Below are positions 30,815-42,136 of a stretch of 64,000 nucleotides of DNA, one piece after another. The first letter of the stretch is position 1; each line of letters opens with the position of its first letter. The notes below the pieces were generated by a model. The model did no database searches, was not told the DNA's origin, and saw only the letters and a program-made list of their open reading frames with translations. Location: positions 28,927 through 92,926 of the forward strand of contig JAUCBJ010006941.1 in the NCBI GenBank assembly GCA_032718475.1, given 5' to 3'. Position numbers and translations under genes: made by a program. The DNA comes from Nemertoderma westbladi. Its lineage: Eukaryota; Xenacoelomorpha; Nemertodermatida; Nemertodermatidae.

Positions 30815-33800
30815 GGGGAGAGGGACATGAAAAATCAATTTTTTGACCAAATTTTTTTATACACTATTTTTGTAGCCAATTTACTGGCGAATCGACTGGT
30901 ATTACTCCCAAGCTGATGGGATGAATAGTTTTGGACTTATATGCAATTATGTGAAGGCTACTCCGGCAAAAATTCATGAAAAATGTAAAAAATAACGATT
31001 TTACTATGTGAACTGTGAGATTTTTTCAAATATTGACCTTACCTCTGAAATGTAGCGGGTGGCGGGAAATTCAAACTGCAATATATAGTTCCTAGTCACA
31101 GTAGGCCCTACTGCAGTAGGCCTACCTATAGTGTATACTGTATACAACGGGTATAGCATATAGCCCCTTGTGAAATTGCTATGTAGCCTACTCCGTGCAT
31201 GCACGGCGCAGTATTTGAATGGGCTTGTGCAAAGATTGATAAATTCGGTGCAATGTTTTTGTCTACCGGTATGTACCGGTACTCTCTCTCTACTAACCTG
31301 GCGCCACCGGAGCACATTTTATTAGCTCTACTACCGGTACCCGGCCCAGTGCACATTGTCAGTACGGTACCGTGCTTTGGCTGGTAGTAATCGGTTTCAC
31401 CCCTGAGTTACCTGTATTCACTAGAGCGGACTCTAAGCGTAAGACAGAAACCGTAATGGCCCTGCCAGGGCCCACTTAGCTTCGCTCACCGGGCCATTAG
31501 GGTTAGGCTAAAGTTTCCTCTTAGGGTTAGAGTCTAGCCCCTAACTAACTCTAACCCCTACCAGAGCTGATGGTTGGGGGGGATATTTGTAACTTGGGTC
31601 TGAAACCGTTTTGGGCAACTATCGCATACTAGTCTACCGACTACAGTACCGGTACAACCAACAGCAGTAGGCTATTACGACGGTGTCAAAGTAGGCCGGC
31701 ACTGGTTCGGCAGAATATTCGGTGCAGAATTTCAGTCTCGCTGGTGCTGTACGCGGCTCACGGAAAATATACTTTTCACAAGGTGTTAGTTATACATTAT
31801 AGTGTACCGATAGGTATAGCGCAATAGAGCATTAGGCCACTTGATAAGTTCATAATTCGTGTTATATGCAAGTTGAACCAAGATGCCTAGGTCGGAGAGA
31901 CAATGTAAGAAGAGGAAGTTTAGAGGCAACCAGCATAGTTCAATGAGAACTCCGAAGTTAGTTGTACCAACATCAGCATCAAAGAAGAAGTTAGCATGCA
32001 GCAAATTTCGAAACCCTACAACTCTGGAATCTGAACGACCCGGATTTGTTATAGTTGATTTGGATATACTAAATTCTGAGTTACGAAATAATTTGTGTTG
32101 TAGATTCTGCAACTCAGCAAATATAGGAGTAATATCTAATCCAGTCACTAGGCCTACGGGTTTAAATTCCAGACTGATCATTTCCTGCGAGGGATGTGGT
32201 GATAAGAACCATTTCGATACCTCAAAGAAAGTGAATTTGAACAATCATGCCCATTATGAAACCAATGTCAGGCTGGTTTATGCGTTTCGGTGCATTGGGA
32301 TCGGATTAGAAGCTGCGAAAACGCAGCATTATGGGACTTCCACAACCACCTCAAAAGTTCCTGCGAGTGTATGCCGACATTGCTCCAGCAATAAAAGAGG
32401 TCGCGGAATCCTCTATGTGCAAAGCAACAGAGGAAGCTGTTGATGAAAATGCAGATGACATGAAAACTGATATCGGTGTTTGCGTTGATGGGACATGGCA
32501 AAAACGTGGGTTTCAATCAAAAAATGGTGTAGTTTCGGTGTTATCCATAGATACTGGTAAGGTTTTGGATATCCATTGTATGAGCAAGCACTGCCATAGT
32601 TGTTCCATGGTAGGTAAATGTACTAGAAACAGGAAGACAACAGCTGATAATAACAAGGCAATTGAAACGCACAAGTCCAGCTGCGCCCAAAACTACATTG
32701 GTTCAAGTGGCAACATGGAGGCTGCTGGGGCAATACTAATGTTCGGCAGGAGTGTGACTAGGTGTGGTGTTCGATACCTGAAATATCTTGGAGATGGAGA
32801 TTCAAGTTCTCATCCAGCAGTGGTAAAAAGTAAACCATACGGGGATGTACCTATCGAAAAACTGGAATGTGTCGGTCACATTCAGAAACGGATGGGGCAT
32901 CGCTTACGCGAATTGAAGAAGAAACACAAAAATGTCAATCTAAGCGATGGAAAAAAAATATCTGGTCGGAATTGTTTGACTGATGAAAGAATTGACAAAC
33001 TACAAGGGTACTACGGATCCGCTATTCGTAAAACAATGATTCTGTTGAGAACCTCCGCAGAGCTGTCTGGGCCATTTATTTCCATTACGCATCTACTGAT
33101 GCCCACCCATATCATGGGATGTGCCCTCCAGGTCCTTCCTCGTGGTGCAAGTTCAACAAGGCAGCTGCAGAAAATGCGCCACTGCAGCATGTACATATGA
33201 ACTCTATCCCTGAAGCCATCATGGATGTAGTAAAACCGACATTCAAAGCTCTCAGCGATCCTGAGCTGCTGAAGAAATGTCTTCATGGGAAGACTCAGAA
33301 CGTGAATGAGTCACTAAATAATTCGATCTGGTCGCGATGCCCCAAACGAGTATTCCTTGGACGTAGCACATTGGAAATTGGAATGTATGATGCTGTGATG
33401 TGCTACAATGACGGGAATCAATCTCACCTCGAAGTCCTTAGAGAACTGGGGATCAATCCAGGCTATCACACAGTAGAAGGTCTCGCAAAGCTGGATAATT
33501 CTAGAATTGCAAAGGCGGAACACAGGCAACATATTCTCGATGGTAACGCAAGGGCAAAATCGCGACAGAAGCGGAAGAGAACTGAGGAAGAATCCGTGGA
33601 ACGTGAACAGGAGTCGGGATATATGCCAGGCGCATTTTAGGAAAAAAAAATTTTTGGTTAAATTTTTCAGTCTAAAATTTTTGAAAAAATTTTCTGGTTA
33701 AATTTTTGTTTGGTCTATTCTACTGTAATATTGTAATATAATAAATTGAAATATAAATTAAAATTCATGTTGGGGAATGTGGCGAGTAAAAATATTAAAC

Positions 33801-34430
33801 GATAAACGAAACGTCTGCTAGGCCTAATTACCTATTTTTTCATACCTGTGGCTGACAGTCCTTCCTTTGTTTTATCGTTTAATAAATTGAAATATAATGT
33901 TTTTTATCAACTTAAAAATACACCACTAAAATATATTCAGAAACTATATAAACAACAGTGCATTCCCGGATTTTATTGTAGTTATATTAATTATCTACCA
34001 TTATAATTATGTACTGCTTACTTTATATGCATTTTATTAGAAATCATATTTTTTGCAAATTTTGGCACAAATGTTCCTTTTTTTCGAAAACTACCAAACC
34101 GATTTGGCTGAAATTTTCAGTGAATCTCCATAAAGTATCACTGTAGACGTCCTAGCAGAATTAATTCGAAAAATCTACCCTGGACAGAGTTATTAAGTTT
34201 TAATGCGAATTTTTCGAGAAAAAAATAAAATTGTGAAATTTCCACCCGGAAAATCGTGATTTCGGGACCGCATATAAATTTTTTGAATTTTTTTTTGGTA
34301 CAGGGTGTGTTATACCACTTTCTGCTAGCATGTAAATTTTTAAAGGATTTCAGCAAGTAGTTTTCCTACAAAAGGTACATATGCGATTGAAAGTAAACTA
34401 ATGGGTACATTGAGCTATGTCCCTCTCCCC
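30815..34430 (+). mobile_element. Kolobok/Mutator-like DNA transposon, copy 1
   Basis: Ends GGGGAGAGGGACAT (30815) and ATGTCCCTCTCCCC (34430), with TTAA directly outside both (30811-30814 and 34431-34434). TTAA duplications with this transposase type indicate Kolobok-like elements. 3,616 bp. About 1.07 kb of 5' non-coding DNA, a frameshifted transposase gene, and about 0.8 kb of 3' DNA. It has a 141-bp segment (33741-33881) absent from copy 2. The 5' region has TTAGGG-like phrases near 31497-31560 that are part of the element, not a telomere. Confidence 0.85.
31883..33640 (+). pseudogene. Kolobok/Mutator-like transposase, copy 1 (two frameshifts)
   Basis: Nearly identical to the intact gene at 38531-40294 but with two lesions: a 5-bp deletion near 32323 (after GCGAAAACG) and a 1-bp deletion in an A run near 33031 (CGTAAAACAA instead of CGTAAAAACAA). 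The three resulting pieces (31883-32443, 32331-33200, 33119-33640) carry the zinc-ribbon Cys pairs, the first two catalytic Asp, and the last Glu respectively. No functional protein can come from this copy without frameshifting. Confidence 0.9.
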
Positions 34431-34434
34431 TTAA

Positions 34435-35280
34435 TCTACTTTTTCGTTAGGCCTATATCTGCATGAAAGGACTAGGCCTACTGTACCAGGTACCGGCTGA
34501 CCAGCAGGGTACCGTACGTTTTGTAAATAAGATAGCCTACCGGTAAGCCTTCTACAGATCTACACCTACTGCCTACGAACAGATGGAAATCATAGAGATT
34601 CAGAGACTGTGGATGAGCCGGGTGTCAGTATTGACCTTTTTTTTTTTCCATGTATAACGTCTCTGTGTCTGCAATTTCTCGCTGCTTAGTCTATTGTTTA
34701 CCAGTTCGGCTTTTTGCAGTCAAATTAAAAACTCAGTTCAGTATGAACCATCAGGAATTAGGATTCCCCTGCTCAAGAGCCCAAGGAACTGGCATACAAC
34801 AGTACTGTTACTGGCTCTACTTGCTGCCTGGTATAATCTTACTTTCACAGGTCCGATTTCAGGTTATTTCCACTCCCTTGATAGTTTATTAAATGTAGAC
34901 CATACCTTGCCCATCTAAGATCCTGCAGTCTAGGTAACAGAAGTCAAGCATGACTAAACAGGCCATCCAATAACTGATTATAAATCAGTCATAACAGATT
35001 TCCGATTGATAGTATTGATTAATTTCATAATGTTAATTCTTATGATAGCTTTGTAAATTGGGTTTCATATATTTGAAGTATAAATAATGCCTAATATCTT
35101 TTTTTCATCAAGACCAATCGGACCTGTGACATAGATAGTGTGCCCCCTGAAGCCTCTAAAATTCACAACATTATAGTACCAAGAGAGTCCGTCAAGATAT
35201 GAAAACAAATAAGTTGGTCCCTAACTATCTAAGGATATCGATTTGATAGGTTCGTGGTTCTATTGATCTAAGGATATTGA
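34435..35280. other. non-coding DNA right of Kolobok copy 1
   Basis: No convincing gene. Many TACCGG and AGGCCTA palindromes near 34440-34550. This right flank is not shared with copy 2. Confidence 0.4.
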
Positions 35281-35284
35281 TCTC

Positions 35285-35860
35285 GATTGCTACAAAAGCT
35301 ATTCTCTTACCTAACGGATGTGACTGCAACAAAGGCAACAATGGTAAACCGTGTTCATCACTATTTATAAGGGATTTAAAACAGCATGATGATTCTAAAT
35401 AACTTACGAGGAATGAACTTGATCTAGTTATTCATAGCCAAATTTCTACCAACTGTCGAAGTCCAAAGCTAATTAATGTTTATTCTGAATGCAAAATGGC
35501 ATGTAATGATCGTTCCAGCAACCAACCGATTTGTGATGAAGATGTATTGATTGGATCTCGAAATTTGTGAGAAGTTATTTTGATCCTTCTTTTGTATTGG
35601 CAGTTTCGTCTGAAGTCTCCTCTACATGCACATCACAAGCAGTATGGTATAACTTTATGAATACACAGTTGGCAAAGAAACTTAATTCAAAAATCTCAAT
35701 AAATTTCCTTTTTGGTGGTCATACAAAATTCAGCCCTGATAATGGATGTTTTAAGAAGCTCTATGGATTATCTGATGTTAATACTCTAGCAGACATAAGC
35801 TGCATTATGGATAGTTGCTTGAATCCACAAGAAATTTGTAATGTTCAATGTGCAATGTAG
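35285..35860 (+). pseudogene. fragment of a TE-type protein with GHTKFSPD motif
   Basis: The plus strand reads CNCNKGNNGKPCSSLFIRDL, LTRNELDLVIHSQI, then in another frame AVWYNFMNTQLAKKLNSKIS, NFLFGGHTKFSPD, KKLYGLSDVNTLADI, ending at 35858-35860. The segment VWYxxM...GHTKFxPD is one I associate with a family of repeated animal proteins (DUF7869-like, nuclease-type fold) in which Asp/His residues are conserved. Several frame breaks; the start is not defined. Confidence 0.35.
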
Positions 35861-36129
35861 AAGTCTGTCTATCTAAACTTTACGAAAGTGGTGAATTACT
35901 TTAAAAGATTAGAACGACAGGCAGACACTACTTTGAGATAGTTGTACCCATAGGCCCGGCTTGCTTACTTTTGTTGCACATAAATTATAAGACAAAAAAA
36001 TTCTGGCTCTGGCTGGACTTCGAAGATGTGATGAACATGTGGTAGTCAACAGGGTGTGGTATTTGCCCCAAGAGCTGACTCGGCAAAAAAGCACCCCCCA
36101 ACCCCCCACTATGCATTACATTAGTAATG

Positions 36130-37240
36130 CGGAGGTCCGGCCACTAGAGGCCAGTGGAATTACCGGACACAATCGGCCTCACAGGCGTCAGTTATCTCCT
36201 GACCGGCTGCCTGTCTCACCCCCTACTGGAGAGAGATAAGCCAACAATTCTTTGAGTCACTTTCCTGATGACCTTTCTGGCCCAAACCCTGGGTCACCAG
36301 GTAGGCCAGATTGTGAGGGGGAGAGGGATTCTGGAGTTGGAGGCTACTCTCATGTTCCGCCCCGACCAATAAAGCCATTGGTGAATCTGAGGCAAGTCAC
36401 TAGACTAGCCTCAGTAAACACCCTAACACTCGGGTCCCCAATGCGACAAGGTGAGCTGACTGCCTTGGCAGATAAGCTTTATCTTAGCGCAGTGGGTAGC
36501 ACCGAATGCAGACTGGACAGGTTCTGATTAAGGACATGGGGGGCGGTTGGCGACTCGCCCTTGCATCAGCAGATGATAGTGGCAATGGTGGTATTGGTCT
36601 ATTGATGAATCCAACTGCACATGCAGCATTGGACAAAATAGACCAAATCTCTAACCAAACGCATCATCCATTGCCACTTCTCATGTTCTGGAAGACTGGC
36701 TAAGAAGTTTCCTAAGGTGGTTCTGATTGTGTGCTACTCTCCAACTAGTGTTGCCCCTGTAGAGGAGGTGGAAAATTACTACCACAATCTACAAGCAGGT
36801 ACTGATGGAATGGATCAGCATGCATTCTTAACATTCCTGGGAGTAATGCAAGTCTGCATCAATCACCTACATCGCCCTGGGTCTATAGCAATAGTGTTAA
36901 CCGAAATTCCGTCCATTATCAGGATTTTATCTCTGGAAATGGATTGTTTTCGGCTGGAACCCAGTTCAAGAAGCGAACTGGAAAGCTATGGACTCATAGT
37001 GGACCCAGTGGTCACAAGTACTCTGTTAATCTACAGGAGCTAATAAACCAACAGGTTGATGCCATCAATGATTCTGACGACAGCAGGCAATCATCCCAGG
37101 CATGGAAATCAATTAACTTGCTTACTGGGCGGAAAAGCCAACCAACCACCAAAGTTAAGGCTGAATCACAAGCCGATCGTCTCAATGGTTGGAAGGCCCA
37201 CTTTGAAGAGTATTTATTGCCTGATAAGTTTATAGTAGCT
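36130..37240 (+). mobile_element. RTE-like non-LTR retrotransposon, copy D (5' part only)
   Basis: Holds what the other RTE copies lack. The leader is followed by the start of an APE-type endonuclease (LASVNTLTLGSPMRQGELTA), then IGLLMNPTAHAALDKIDQIS and VVLIVCYSPTSVAPVEEVEN in other frames. The linker SVNLQELINQQVDAINDSDD, SINLLTGRKSQPTTKVKAES, NGWKAHFEEYLLPDKF matches copy E upstream of its RT. A short internal deletion near 37210 and several frame breaks are present. The copy ends around 37240, just before the 202-bp flank copy of Kolobok 2. The RT domain is missing. Confidence 0.7.
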
Positions 37241-37246
37241 ATTTCA

Positions 37247-37448
37247 CTATTTCAGTAGCCTACCAGTATGAGTACTGCTGTATGCAATACAAGTACCACA
37301 CTCTACACAGTCACAGGAGGCTTCGACAGAAGGGCAACCTTGATAGCTTGGGTTACCAATTATTTTACAGTTCAGAAGTTAGGCCGACCTACCGAATTAT
37401 TGGTCCGGTCCGCCCCAGTCTGCCGGTAGCGTAGGGGTATGATAGCTG
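37247..37448. repeat. copied 202-bp flank left of Kolobok copy 2
   Basis: Same sequence as 30609-30810. The left breakpoint falls inside the RTE copy D coding sequence and has no TTAA. At the other side of copy 2, homology to copy 1 stops exactly at the element end. Confidence 0.9.
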
Positions 37449-37452
37449 TTAA

Positions 37453-40400
37453 GGGGAGAGGGACATGAAAAATCAATTTTTTGACCAAATTTTTTTATAC
37501 ACTATTTTTGTAGCCAATTTACTGGCGAATCGACTGGTATTACTCCCAAGCTGATGGGATGAATAGTTTTGGACTTATATGCAATTATGTGAAGGCTACT
37601 CCGGCAAAAATTCATGAAAAATGTAAAAAATAACGATTTTACTATGTGAACTGTGAGATTTTTTCAAATATTGACCTTACCTCTGAAATGTAGCGGGTGG
37701 CGGGAAATTCAAACTGCAATATATAGTTCCTAGTCACAGTAGGCCCTACTGCAGTAGGACTACCTATAGTGTATACTGTATACAACGGGTATAGCATATA
37801 GCCCCTTGTGAAATTGCTATGTAGCCTACTCCGTGCATGCACGGCGCAGTATTTGAATGGGCTTGTGCAAAGATTGATAAATTCGGTGCAATGTTTTTGT
37901 CTACCGGTATGTACCGGTACTCTCTCTCTACTAACCTGGCGCCACCGGAGCACATTTTATTAGCTCTACTATCGGTACCCGGCCCAGTGCACATTGTCAG
38001 TACGGTACCGTGCTTTGGCTGGTAGTAATCGGTTTCACCCCTGAGTTACCTGTATTCACTAGAGCGGACTCTAAGTGTAAGAGGAAACCTTACAGAAACC
38101 GTAATGGCCCTGCCAGGGCCCACTTAGCTTCGCTCACCGGGCCATTAGGGTTAGGCTAAAGTTTCCTCTTAGGGTTAGAGTCTAGCCCCTAACTAACTCT
38201 AACCCCTACCAGAGCTGATGGTTGGGGGGGATATTTGTAACTTGGGTCTGAAACCGTTTTGGGCAACTATCGCATACTAGTCTACCGACTACAGTACCGG
38301 TACAACCAACAGCAGTAGGCTATTACGACGGTGTCAAAGTAGGCCGGCACTGGTTCGGCAGAATATTCGGTGCATAATTTCAGTCTCGCTGGTGCTGTAC
38401 GCGGCTCACGGAAAATATACTTTTCACAAGGTGTTAGTTATACATTATAGTGTACCGATAGGTATAGCGCAATAGAGCATTAGGCCACTTGATAAGTTCA
38501 TAATTCGTGTTATATGCAAGTTGAACCAAGATGCCTAGGTCGGAGAGACAATGTAAGAAGAGGAAGTTTAGAGGCAACCAGCATAGTTCAATGAGAACTC
38601 CGAAGTTAGTTGTACCGACATCAGCATCAAAGAAGAAGTTAGCATGCAGCAAATTTCGAAACCCTACAACTCTGGAATCTGAACGACCCGGATTTGTTAT
38701 AGTTGATTTGGATATACTAAATTCTGAGTTACGAAATAATTTGTGTTGTAGATTCTGCAACTCAGCGAATATAGGAGTAATATCTAATCCAGTCACTAGG
38801 CCTACGGGTTTAAATTCCAGACTGATCATTTCCTGCGAGGAATGTGGTGATAAGAACCATTTCGATACCTCAAAGAAAGTGAATTTGAACAATCATGCCC
38901 ATTATGAAACCAATGTCAGGCTGGTTTATGCGTTTCGGTGCATTGGGATCGGATTAGAAGCTGCGAAAACGTTCAGCAGCATTATGGGACTTCCACAACC
39001 ACCTCAAAAGTTCCTGCGAGTGTATGCCGACATTGCTCCAGCAATAAAAGAGGTCGCGGAATCCTCTATGTGCAAAGCAACAGAGGAAGCTGTTGATGAA
39101 AATGCAGATGACATGAAAACTGATATCGGTGTTTGCGTTGATGGGACATGGCAAAAACGTGGGTTTCAATCAAAAAATGGTGTAGTTTCGGTGTTATCCA
39201 TAGATACTGGCAAGGTTTTGGATATCCATTGTATGAGCAAGCACTGCCATAGTTGTTCCATGGTAGGTAAATGTACTAGAAACAGGAAGACAACAGCTGA
39301 TAATAACAAGGCAATTGAAACGCACAAGTCCAGCTGCGCCCAAAACTACATTGGTTCAAGTGGCAACATGGAGGCTGCTGGGGCAATACTAATGTTCGGC
39401 AGGAGTGTGACTAGGTGTGGTGTTCGATACCTGAAATATCTTGGAGATGGAGATTCAAGTTCTCATCCAGCAGTGGTAAAAAGTAAACCATACGGGGATG
39501 TACCTATCGAAAAACTGGAATGTGTCGGTCACATTCAGAAACGGATGGGGCATCGCTTACGCGAATTGAAGAAGAAACACAAAAATGTCAATCTAAGCGA
39601 TGGAAACAAAATATCTGGTCGGAATCGTTTGACTGATGAAAGAATTGACAAACTACAAGGGTACTACGGATCCGCTATTCGTAAAAACAATGATTCTGTT
39701 GAGAACCTCCGCAGAGCTGTCTGGGCCATTTATTTCCATTACGCATCTACTGATGCCCACCCATATCATGGGATGTGCCCTCCAGGTCCTTCCTCGTGGT
39801 GCAAGTTCAACAAGGCAGCTGCGGAAAATGCGCCACTGCAGCATGTACATATGAACTCTATCCCTGAAGCCATCATGGATGTAGTAAAACCGACATTCAA
39901 AGCTCTCAGCGATCCTGAGCTGCTGAAGAAATGTCTTCATGGGAAGACTCAGAACGTGAATGAGTCACTAAATAATTCGATCTGGTCGCGATGCCCCAAA
40001 CGAGTATTCCTTGGACGTAGCACATTGGAAATTGGAATGTATGATGCTGTGATGTGCTACAATGACGGGAATCAATCTCATCTCGAAGTCCTTAGAGAAC
40101 TGGGGATCAATCCAGGCTATCACACAGTAGAAGGTCTCGCAAAGCTGGATAATTCTAGAATTGCAAAGGTGGAACACAGGCAACATATTCTCGATGGTAA
40201 CGCAAGGGCAAAATCGCGACAGAAGCGGAAGAGAACTGAGGAAGAATCCGTGGAACGTGAACAGGAGTCGGGATATATGCCAGGCGCATTTTAGGAAAAA
40301 AAAATTTTTGGTTAAATTTTTCAGTCTAAAATTTTTGAAAAAATTTTCTGGTTAAATTTTTGTTTGGTCTATTCTACTGTAATATTGTAATATAATAAAT

Positions 40401-40943
40401 TGAAATATAATGTTTTTTATCAACTTAAAAATACACCACTAAAATATATTCAGAAACTATATAAACAACAGTGCATTCCCGGATTTTATTGTAGTTATAT
40501 TAATTATCTACCATTATAATTATGTACTGCTTACTTTATATGCATTTTATTAGAAATCATATTTTTTGCAAATTTTGGCACAAATGTTCCTTTTTTTCGA
40601 AAACTACCAAACCGATTTGGCTGAAATTTTCAGTGAATCTCCATAAAGTATCACTGTAGACGTCCTAGCAGAATTAATTCGAAAAATCTACCCTGGACAG
40701 AGTTATTAAGTTTTAATGCGAATTTTTCGAGAAAAAAATAAAATTGTGAAATTTCCACCCGGAAAATCGTGATTTCGGGACCGCATATAAATTTTTTGAA
40801 TTTTTTTTTGGTACAGGGTGTGTTATACCACTTTCTGCTAGCATGTAAATTTTTAAAGGATTTCAGCAAGTAGTTTTCCTACAAAAGGTACATATGCGAT
40901 TGAAAGTAAACTAATGGGTACATTGAGCTATGTCCCTCTCCCC
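37453..40943 (+). mobile_element. Kolobok/Mutator-like DNA transposon, copy 2 (intact gene)
   Basis: Left end GGGGAGAGGGACAT after TTAA (37449-37452). Right end ATGTCCCTCTCCCC at 40943, followed by TCAA (40944-40947), one base away from TTAA. 3,491 bp. Compared with copy 1 it lacks a 141-bp segment, has 10 extra bp near 38083, and has no frameshift in the transposase gene. Identity to copy 1 is very high by eye throughout. Confidence 0.85.
38531..40294 (+). CDS. Kolobok/Mutator-like DDE transposase, intact
   Basis: 587 codons from ATG 38531 (an A three bases before, AAGATGC). A basic N-terminus (residues 1-45, KKRKFRG) may be a nuclear signal. A zinc ribbon follows: C73xxC76 and C102xxC105. 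The Mutator-like catalytic domain starts with D204 in GVCVDGTWQKRGF. A Cys/His-rich insert (HCMSKHCHSC..., C242, C248) precedes GSSGNMEAAGA. The second Asp is in YLGDGDSS (D306/D308). LECVGHIQKRMG and SIPEAI are conserved in the family. The candidate third acid is E478 in NVNESLNNSIW. The C-terminus is basic (KSRQKRKRTEEE). It would cut at TTAA and move this copy and copy 1. The gene has about 1.08 kb of leader inside the element. Host-domesticated relatives exist, but the inverted ends show this is a transposon gene. Confidence 0.85.
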   Translation: MPRSERQCKKRKFRGNQHSSMRTPKLVVPTSASKKKLACSKFRNPTTLESERPGFVIVDLDILNSELRNNLCCRFCNSANIGVISNPVTRPTGLNSRLIISCEECGDKNHFDTSKKVNLNNHAHYETNVRLVYAFRCIGIGLEAAKTFSSIMGLPQPPQKFLRVYADIAPAIKEVAESSMCKATEEAVDENADDMKTDIGVCVDGTWQKRGFQSKNGVVSVLSIDTGKVLDIHCMSKHCHSCSMVGKCTRNRKTTADNNKAIETHKSSCAQNYIGSSGNMEAAGAILMFGRSVTRCGVRYLKYLGDGDSSSHPAVVKSKPYGDVPIEKLECVGHIQKRMGHRLRELKKKHKNVNLSDGNKISGRNRLTDERIDKLQGYYGSAIRKNNDSVENLRRAVWAIYFHYASTDAHPYHGMCPPGPSSWCKFNKAAAENAPLQHVHMNSIPEAIMDVVKPTFKALSDPELLKKCLHGKTQNVNESLNNSIWSRCPKRVFLGRSTLEIGMYDAVMCYNDGNQSHLEVLRELGINPGYHTVEGLAKLDNSRIAKVEHRQHILDGNARAKSRQKRKRTEEESVEREQESGYMPGAF

Positions 40944-40947
40944 TCAA

Positions 40948-42131
40948 GTCGATGCACAATATCCACTACTCGCTACCCCCCTCCCCTCCACCTATACCAA
41001 TGCATTTGCTGAATAATGTAATATTTAGCTTTTATTGGTGCTTAAGTGAAGAGGAATAACTACAATTTAATTTAGTGACTCCAAACGTTTGTAATTATTT
41101 TTTGTCCCAAAGGTAATACAAAATACTGCACCTTATCGAACAATTTTTCAATCAGTGTTTTATTCAGTGTTAAATTTTTTGATGAATCGGTTCAAATCAT
41201 TGTTACATCCAGTGCCATCAAGCAATGTTGGCTGAAATTGAGTTACACCATTTTATATACAAGAATGCTCAAAAAAGGTTTTGGGATTTTGGGGTTTTAA
41301 AAAGGTCACTCTAAAATGGCTCCAAAGCATTTTTAACTAAAACTACTCGACAGCCTTAGAATCTATTGCTATTTCTTGGAACAATTCTGGCTGAAATCAG
41401 TTGAAAGTTGGAACAGAGGATCTGAGATAAATGGGTTTAATGTTGAAGGACAAATACAGATAAAGGATCTTTCATCTTTCGAAAATAACTTCAAACTTTG
41501 TCAAAAATGATTGCAATTGAACGAAAAATTTTATCATTCCCAAAATATACCTAATGAACAACCTTTTTAAGCAATTTTATTCATAACTTTCTTTACCTTG
41601 GGAACCTTTCTGATGAAATGTACTTAAACAATTTAAAAAATACTTCTTGTAGATTTGAAATCTACTCTAGTATATTATATGTACTATAGTACTAATAATA
41701 TACCTGTAGTAGGCTTGTCACCCACTGAAGTTGATAAATATAATTTACAACTGTTACGACTTTACAACCGTTACCAGCATAGAAATATGCGAAAATTTTT
41801 CAAAAATGATGTATTAAATACAAATTAATAATAATAATCAAAATTAAAACAACCAAATTAAATATCGCTATAAATAATCAAATAACTATTACAGTAGTTA
41901 CTAGTGCGAAATAAGTGTGAGAGCTGAGCGTTCTAATTTCTACATTTACCAACATGTCACCGAACAATTTGGATTAATAAAATCGAAACAACGTGTTTCC
42001 CTGAAAACACATGGTGCCCGCATAACTGTGAATGCAACCTTTAGTACAGTTTGCATTATAGAAACACAACCTGTTATCATGGATACCTAAAATAGTGACA
42101 TTCTGGTAAATATTAAATATGTCTTTTGAAC
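40948..42131. other. AT-rich non-coding DNA
   Basis: No gene seen. It is the left neighbour of the Bel/Pao element. A C-rich patch (CTACCCCCCTCCCC) lies near 40972. Confidence 0.5.
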
Positions 42132-42136
42132 CGTAT

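Noticed and set aside
31004-31387. Short frames at 31004-31387 repeated at 37642-38025
   Set aside because: They lie in the 5' non-coding region of the two Kolobok copies and overlap in three frames. Conserved by duplication, not by coding selection.
31497-31560. Interstitial telomere (TTAGGG/CCCTAA words)
   Set aside because: Only scattered words, not a tandem run, and present at the same place in both Kolobok copies. Part of the element's 5' region.
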